In this document: positions 61,512-64,000 of the stretch, one piece after another
Numbering within the stretch: the first letter of the stretch is position 1
Layout of the letters: the number at the start of each line of letters is the position of its first letter
Assembly: GCA_030427205.1 (NCBI GenBank)
Contig: JAUHXC010000045.1
Span: 1-64,000 of the forward strand
Reading direction: 5' to 3'
DNA from: a bacterium
GTDB taxonomy: Bacteria > Myxococcota_A > Bradymonadia > UBA7976 > UBA1532
DNA: 64,000 nt
Made by a program: the position numbers and the translations under genes
The notes under the pieces: generated by a model
Told to the model about the DNA's origin: nothing
The model's input: the letters and a program-made list of their open reading frames with translations, nothing else
Database searches by the model: none

Positions 61512-62791
61512 TCGGAGTCGTTGGGGTAGGGCAGGAGGATGCCGTGGGTCAGCAGCCGCTTGAGGTTTTCGGTCGGCTCGAGGCGCTGATGCGGCAGGTC
61601 GGCGATCTTCGACAGCAGATCGAGGTCGGGTTTCCACAGCCCGCTCTCGATCAGACGCCGCCTGTCGTGCAGAACGCTCTCGATCATCTCGTCGTCGACC
61701 GCGTCGGCGTCGGCGTCCCACGCAAAGCCGGCGATCTCTTGCACGAAGTAGACGAAGTCGCGGACGCGCCCGCCGCTGTAGAACGCCAGCTTCGCGATCT
61801 GAGCTGGCGCGAAGAGGCCGTCGGGCAGGTCGTGCGTACGCTGAGCGAAGACGTCTTCGAAGAACTCGATCGCGCGGGCGTTGGGCCGGGTCGGGTCCGC
61901 GTGGTCGAGGACCGGCTCATTGACCAGCGTGAACGGCACGAACCCCCGCGCGTCGGCCAGCGCCGGATCGTGACGCAAGGCGAAGGGCGCGGTCATGATC
62001 TGCCAGCAGTTCAGCTTCGCCAGCGAGTCCGAGCGGGTGAGCAGGCGAACCGCGGCGTCCCGGTCGCGGATGCGATCCAGGCCGTCGACGATGAGCAGGA
62101 TCTCCCGATCGGGGCTGGAGTGGGCGCGGATCGTTGCTCGCAGTTCGCCCAGCACCCGGTTCGCCGCGTCGATCAAGTTGACGACCCGCGGATCCTGTTC
62201 GGTGATCGAGCCGGGCAGGCGGCCGATCGGGCGATCCCACGGCACGGCGCTGACCACGCGCTCGACGAGCTTGAGCGCGCTGTGCGCGCCGTCGGCTACG
62301 AGATCGGACGTCGCGAGCGCCATCGAGCCCACCAGCTGGCCGATCTCGGCCCTGTCCCGAATCGTATCCGCGCTGGGAAGCAGCTGGCTCCAGGCGTCTT
62401 CGAGCATGCCCAGGCTCGAGCAGCGCCAGTCGTCGGGCAGGACGTCGGACGCTGCACGAAAGGCAGCGAGCGTCATCAGCAGGGCGAGCTCCCAGGCCTC
62501 GATGTGCTGCAACGCCTCGCCGTCGTTGAGGACTTCGGCGAGGTGGCGCTGCACGTCCAGGAAGACCACGAAGTCGTCTGCAGAGCGGGCGCGGGCCAGC
62601 GCGGTCAGTTCGGTGCTCTTGCCGGTTCCGATCGTGCCCGACAGCAGGATGCGGTGATGTTGGAACCGTCGGTCGAGGCGTTTGCTGATCTGACGCAGCG
62701 GCCCGTGGGGACGCTCTGCCCGCCATTGTGATTCGGCCGGTGGGCCCATCGGATCGAAGCGACGGTGGATGTGCTCCCAGGCCTCACGCAT
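61460..62791 (-). CDS. P-loop NTPase (AAA+/STAND-like)
   Basis: 443 aa. Walker A G-T-I-G-T-G-K-S-T at 52-60; Walker B I-L-L-I-V-D-G-L-D-R-I near residue 230; a sensor-type segment W-Q-I-M-T-A-P-F-A follows. The V-D-G-L-D-R form of Walker B is typical of KAP/STAND-type NTPases rather than metabolic ATPases. The C-terminal half is helical (winged-helix-like, I-A-K-L-A-F-Y-S-G-G-R-V-R-D-F). No membrane segment. First gene of a two-gene minus-strand operon with 59235, overlapping by 52 bp. Confidence 0.82.
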   Translation of the reverse strand: MREAWEHIHRRFDPMGPPAESQWRAERPHGPLRQISKRLDRRFQHHRILLSGTIGTGKSTELTALARARSADDFVVFLDVQRHLAEVLNDGEALQHIEAWELALLMTLAAFRAASDVLPDDWRCSSLGMLEDAWSQLLPSADTIRDRAEIGQLVGSMALATSDLVADGAHSALKLVERVVSAVPWDRPIGRLPGSITEQDPRVVNLIDAANRVLGELRATIRAHSSPDREILLIVDGLDRIRDRDAAVRLLTRSDSLAKLNCWQIMTAPFALRHDPALADARGFVPFTLVNEPVLDHADPTRPNARAIEFFEDVFAQRTHDLPDGLFAPAQIAKLAFYSGGRVRDFVYFVQEIAGFAWDADADAVDDEMIESVLHDRRRLIESGLWKPDLDLLSKIADLPHQRLEPTENLKRLLTHGILLPYPNDSEWFYPHPLLTLGPLLDP

Positions 62792-63004
62792 GCTCGCTCG
62801 TCCTCGTGGCCCCGTACGGCGCGCGTGTCGAGGCGAGCCGAGGCCTTCGGGTCGTGGGCTGCGACGCTTCGATCGTGAGCATCGGCGGGTGCATCCTCGG
62901 GCGCCGGAGTTGATCCTCGGGCGGGCTCACCCCGCCGAACGGCGCGAGAGTATCAGAATCCTGCGCGCTGTGCCTCGGCCGGAACGCCCACCCGCTCGGC
63001 GGGC

Positions 63005-63991
63005 TCATCGGCGGCCGCCGCCTCCGCCGCGACCGCCGCCCGGTCCGCCGTCGGGACCCTCGGGGCCTTCGGTGCCGTCTGGCCCGTCGGGTCCGTCTGG
63101 CCCATCCGGTCCATCCGGTCCATCCGGCCCGCCGCCGTCGTCCGGGATATCCTCGACGCACCACGCCCCGGGCAGCTCCAGGCCGTCGAGGTTCGGCGGC
63201 GGGCCGCCGCATACGCCGAAGAGCGCGGTGCACGGCGCGCCGTCGAGGCAGTCGGCGTCGGTCTCGCACGCGCGCAGGTAGATCGCGTCGTAGGGTCCGC
63301 CCATCACGACCCGGCCGATGCCCGGGCGGCAGTCGTCTGCCGGCGGCTCGAGCACGACGCATTGCAGCAGCTCGCCCATACGCGGCGCGGTGCTGACGCA
63401 GCGTCCGCCGCCGCAGTCGGCGTCGACCGCGCAGCCGGCGCCGAGCGGCACCCCGCAGTCGCCGGGGGTGCGGGGCAGCGGCGGGCCACAGCGCAAGGGC
63501 GCGCCGGTCAGGCTGAGGCCGGCGGGCACGGGGCGCCAGGCGGGGGAACGCGCGTCGGGCAGGGCCTCGGGGCTGTAGATGATGGCGCCCTTGCTGACGT
63601 GCAGGATCTCTTCGTCCGGGTCGCGGATCCGGTCGCCGTCGACGTCGCGCCAGGCGAGCGCGAGGCCGATGGCCACCGGGCTGTCGGTGCCCAGCGTCTG
63701 CATCGCCGCTGCCGGCGGCGGGCCGTAGAGGCTGAGGGTGAAGGTGGCCTCCCGGATCTCGACCCGGGCCAGCTCGGGGTGCGGCAGCAGGGCGTCGAGC
63801 TCGATCGGCGGGCTGCGGTCGGTGGCCCAGAAGACGCTCACCGCCATCTGCGGGTCGGTGCGGATCCGGGACGAGCGGTCGAGCAGCTCGACGGTGCCGA
63901 TCGGCTCGCCGCGGTAGTCGGCCGGGGCCAGGCCGCCGTCGGTGCAGCCGCCGAGCCCGGCCAGGATCACCAGCCCGATCAGCCGTCGCAT
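63005..63991 (-). CDS. Lipoprotein with Cys-rich segment and collagen-like C-terminal tail
   Basis: 328 aa. Lipobox L-G-G-C. Residues 25-160 are beta-rich with a D-V-D-G-D-R-I-R-D-P-D-E segment that looks like a Ca loop. Two Cys-rich units follow (C-A-V-D-A-D-C-G-G-G-R-C, C-E-T-D-A-D-C-L-D-G-A-P-C). The last 45 residues are (Gly-Pro-Asp)n passing into a Gly/Arg run, a collagen-like triplet tail at the extreme C-terminus. Start ATG 63991 lies close to the window edge, so upstream context is unseen. The 213-bp gap to the NTPase gene shows no further gene. Confidence 0.85.
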   Translation of the reverse strand: MRRLIGLVILAGLGGCTDGGLAPADYRGEPIGTVELLDRSSRIRTDPQMAVSVFWATDRSPPIELDALLPHPELARVEIREATFTLSLYGPPPAAAMQTLGTDSPVAIGLALAWRDVDGDRIRDPDEEILHVSKGAIIYSPEALPDARSPAWRPVPAGLSLTGAPLRCGPPLPRTPGDCGVPLGAGCAVDADCGGGRCVSTAPRMGELLQCVVLEPPADDCRPGIGRVVMGGPYDAIYLRACETDADCLDGAPCTALFGVCGGPPPNLDGLELPGAWCVEDIPDDGGGPDGPDGPDGPDGPDGPDGTEGPEGPDGGPGGGRGGGGGRR

Positions 63992-64000
63992 GGCGGCTCC

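Overview
The window is very GC-rich chromosomal DNA that looks like the phylum Myxococcota (former Deltaproteobacteria). The evidence is an unusually large set of cysteine-rich surface lipoproteins built from Asp/Asn-Asp-Asp-Cys-Asp-Gly (MopE-like) repeats, DUF4215-type disulfide repeats and D/P/G-rich linkers. A MYXO-CTERM-like tail, a eukaryotic-type Ser/Thr kinase, a Tgl/PilF-RodZ pair and an ECF-sigma/caspase operon point the same way. I cannot assign a genus from sequence alone. Long antisense open frames are everywhere because of codon bias; I treat them as shadows.

Layout. 1-240: end of an IS21-like element, abutting a diverged 42-bp tandem array (about 242-700). 790-7204: two large lipoproteins (vWA + sulfatase-modifying-factor-like + lamin-tail; an Ig-like protein). 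7205-8527: Ser/Thr kinase. 8707-11808: 11-heme c-type cytochrome, divergent from a winged-helix regulator (12055) followed by a small lipoprotein and a truncated regulator paralog. 14175-19773: two divergent repeat-rich lipoproteins. 19877-25982: a housekeeping-like block (ferredoxin, LolC/E permease, Tgl/PilF, RodZ-like, MgtE, RecO, secreted cyclophilin). 26112-30375: large membrane protein with a PH-like tail, short sigma-54 activator, NrdG-like radical SAM protein. 30457-34290: minus-strand beta-helix lipoprotein, TIG-domain protein with MYXO-CTERM-like tail, and a tiny tetraheme lipoprotein. 34572-39683: 1703-residue lipoprotein with SRCR and blue-copper domains. 39750-40904: a short promoter-terminator transcript, a 13-bp tandem array and three proline-type tRNA genes. 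40914-44465: a protein with seven jacalin-like lectin repeats and no signal peptide. 44771-51882: envelope lipoprotein/barrel pair, then ECF sigma, anti-sigma-like protein, exported caspase-barrel protein and a lipoprotein, with overlapping or nearly touching genes. 51975-57018: AbgT-type transporter, glycine-zipper protein, HEAT-like membrane protein. 57019-57755: a second pair of 42-bp arrays, inverted, between divergent genes. 57756-63991: lipoprotein with a GspG-like domain, a two-gene P-loop NTPase/STAND-like operon, and a lipoprotein with a collagen-like tail.

How it fits together. Most of the window builds an elaborate cell surface: at least twelve predicted lipoproteins or exported proteins with adhesive or metal-binding modules. 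Lipoprotein trafficking (LolC/E) and pilus-secretin assembly (Tgl/PilF) genes are embedded among them. The best candidates for undescribed biology are the ECF-sigma/exported-caspase operon next to the hepta-jacalin protein, the NTPase/STAND-like pair, and the paired 42-bp arrays upstream of genes.
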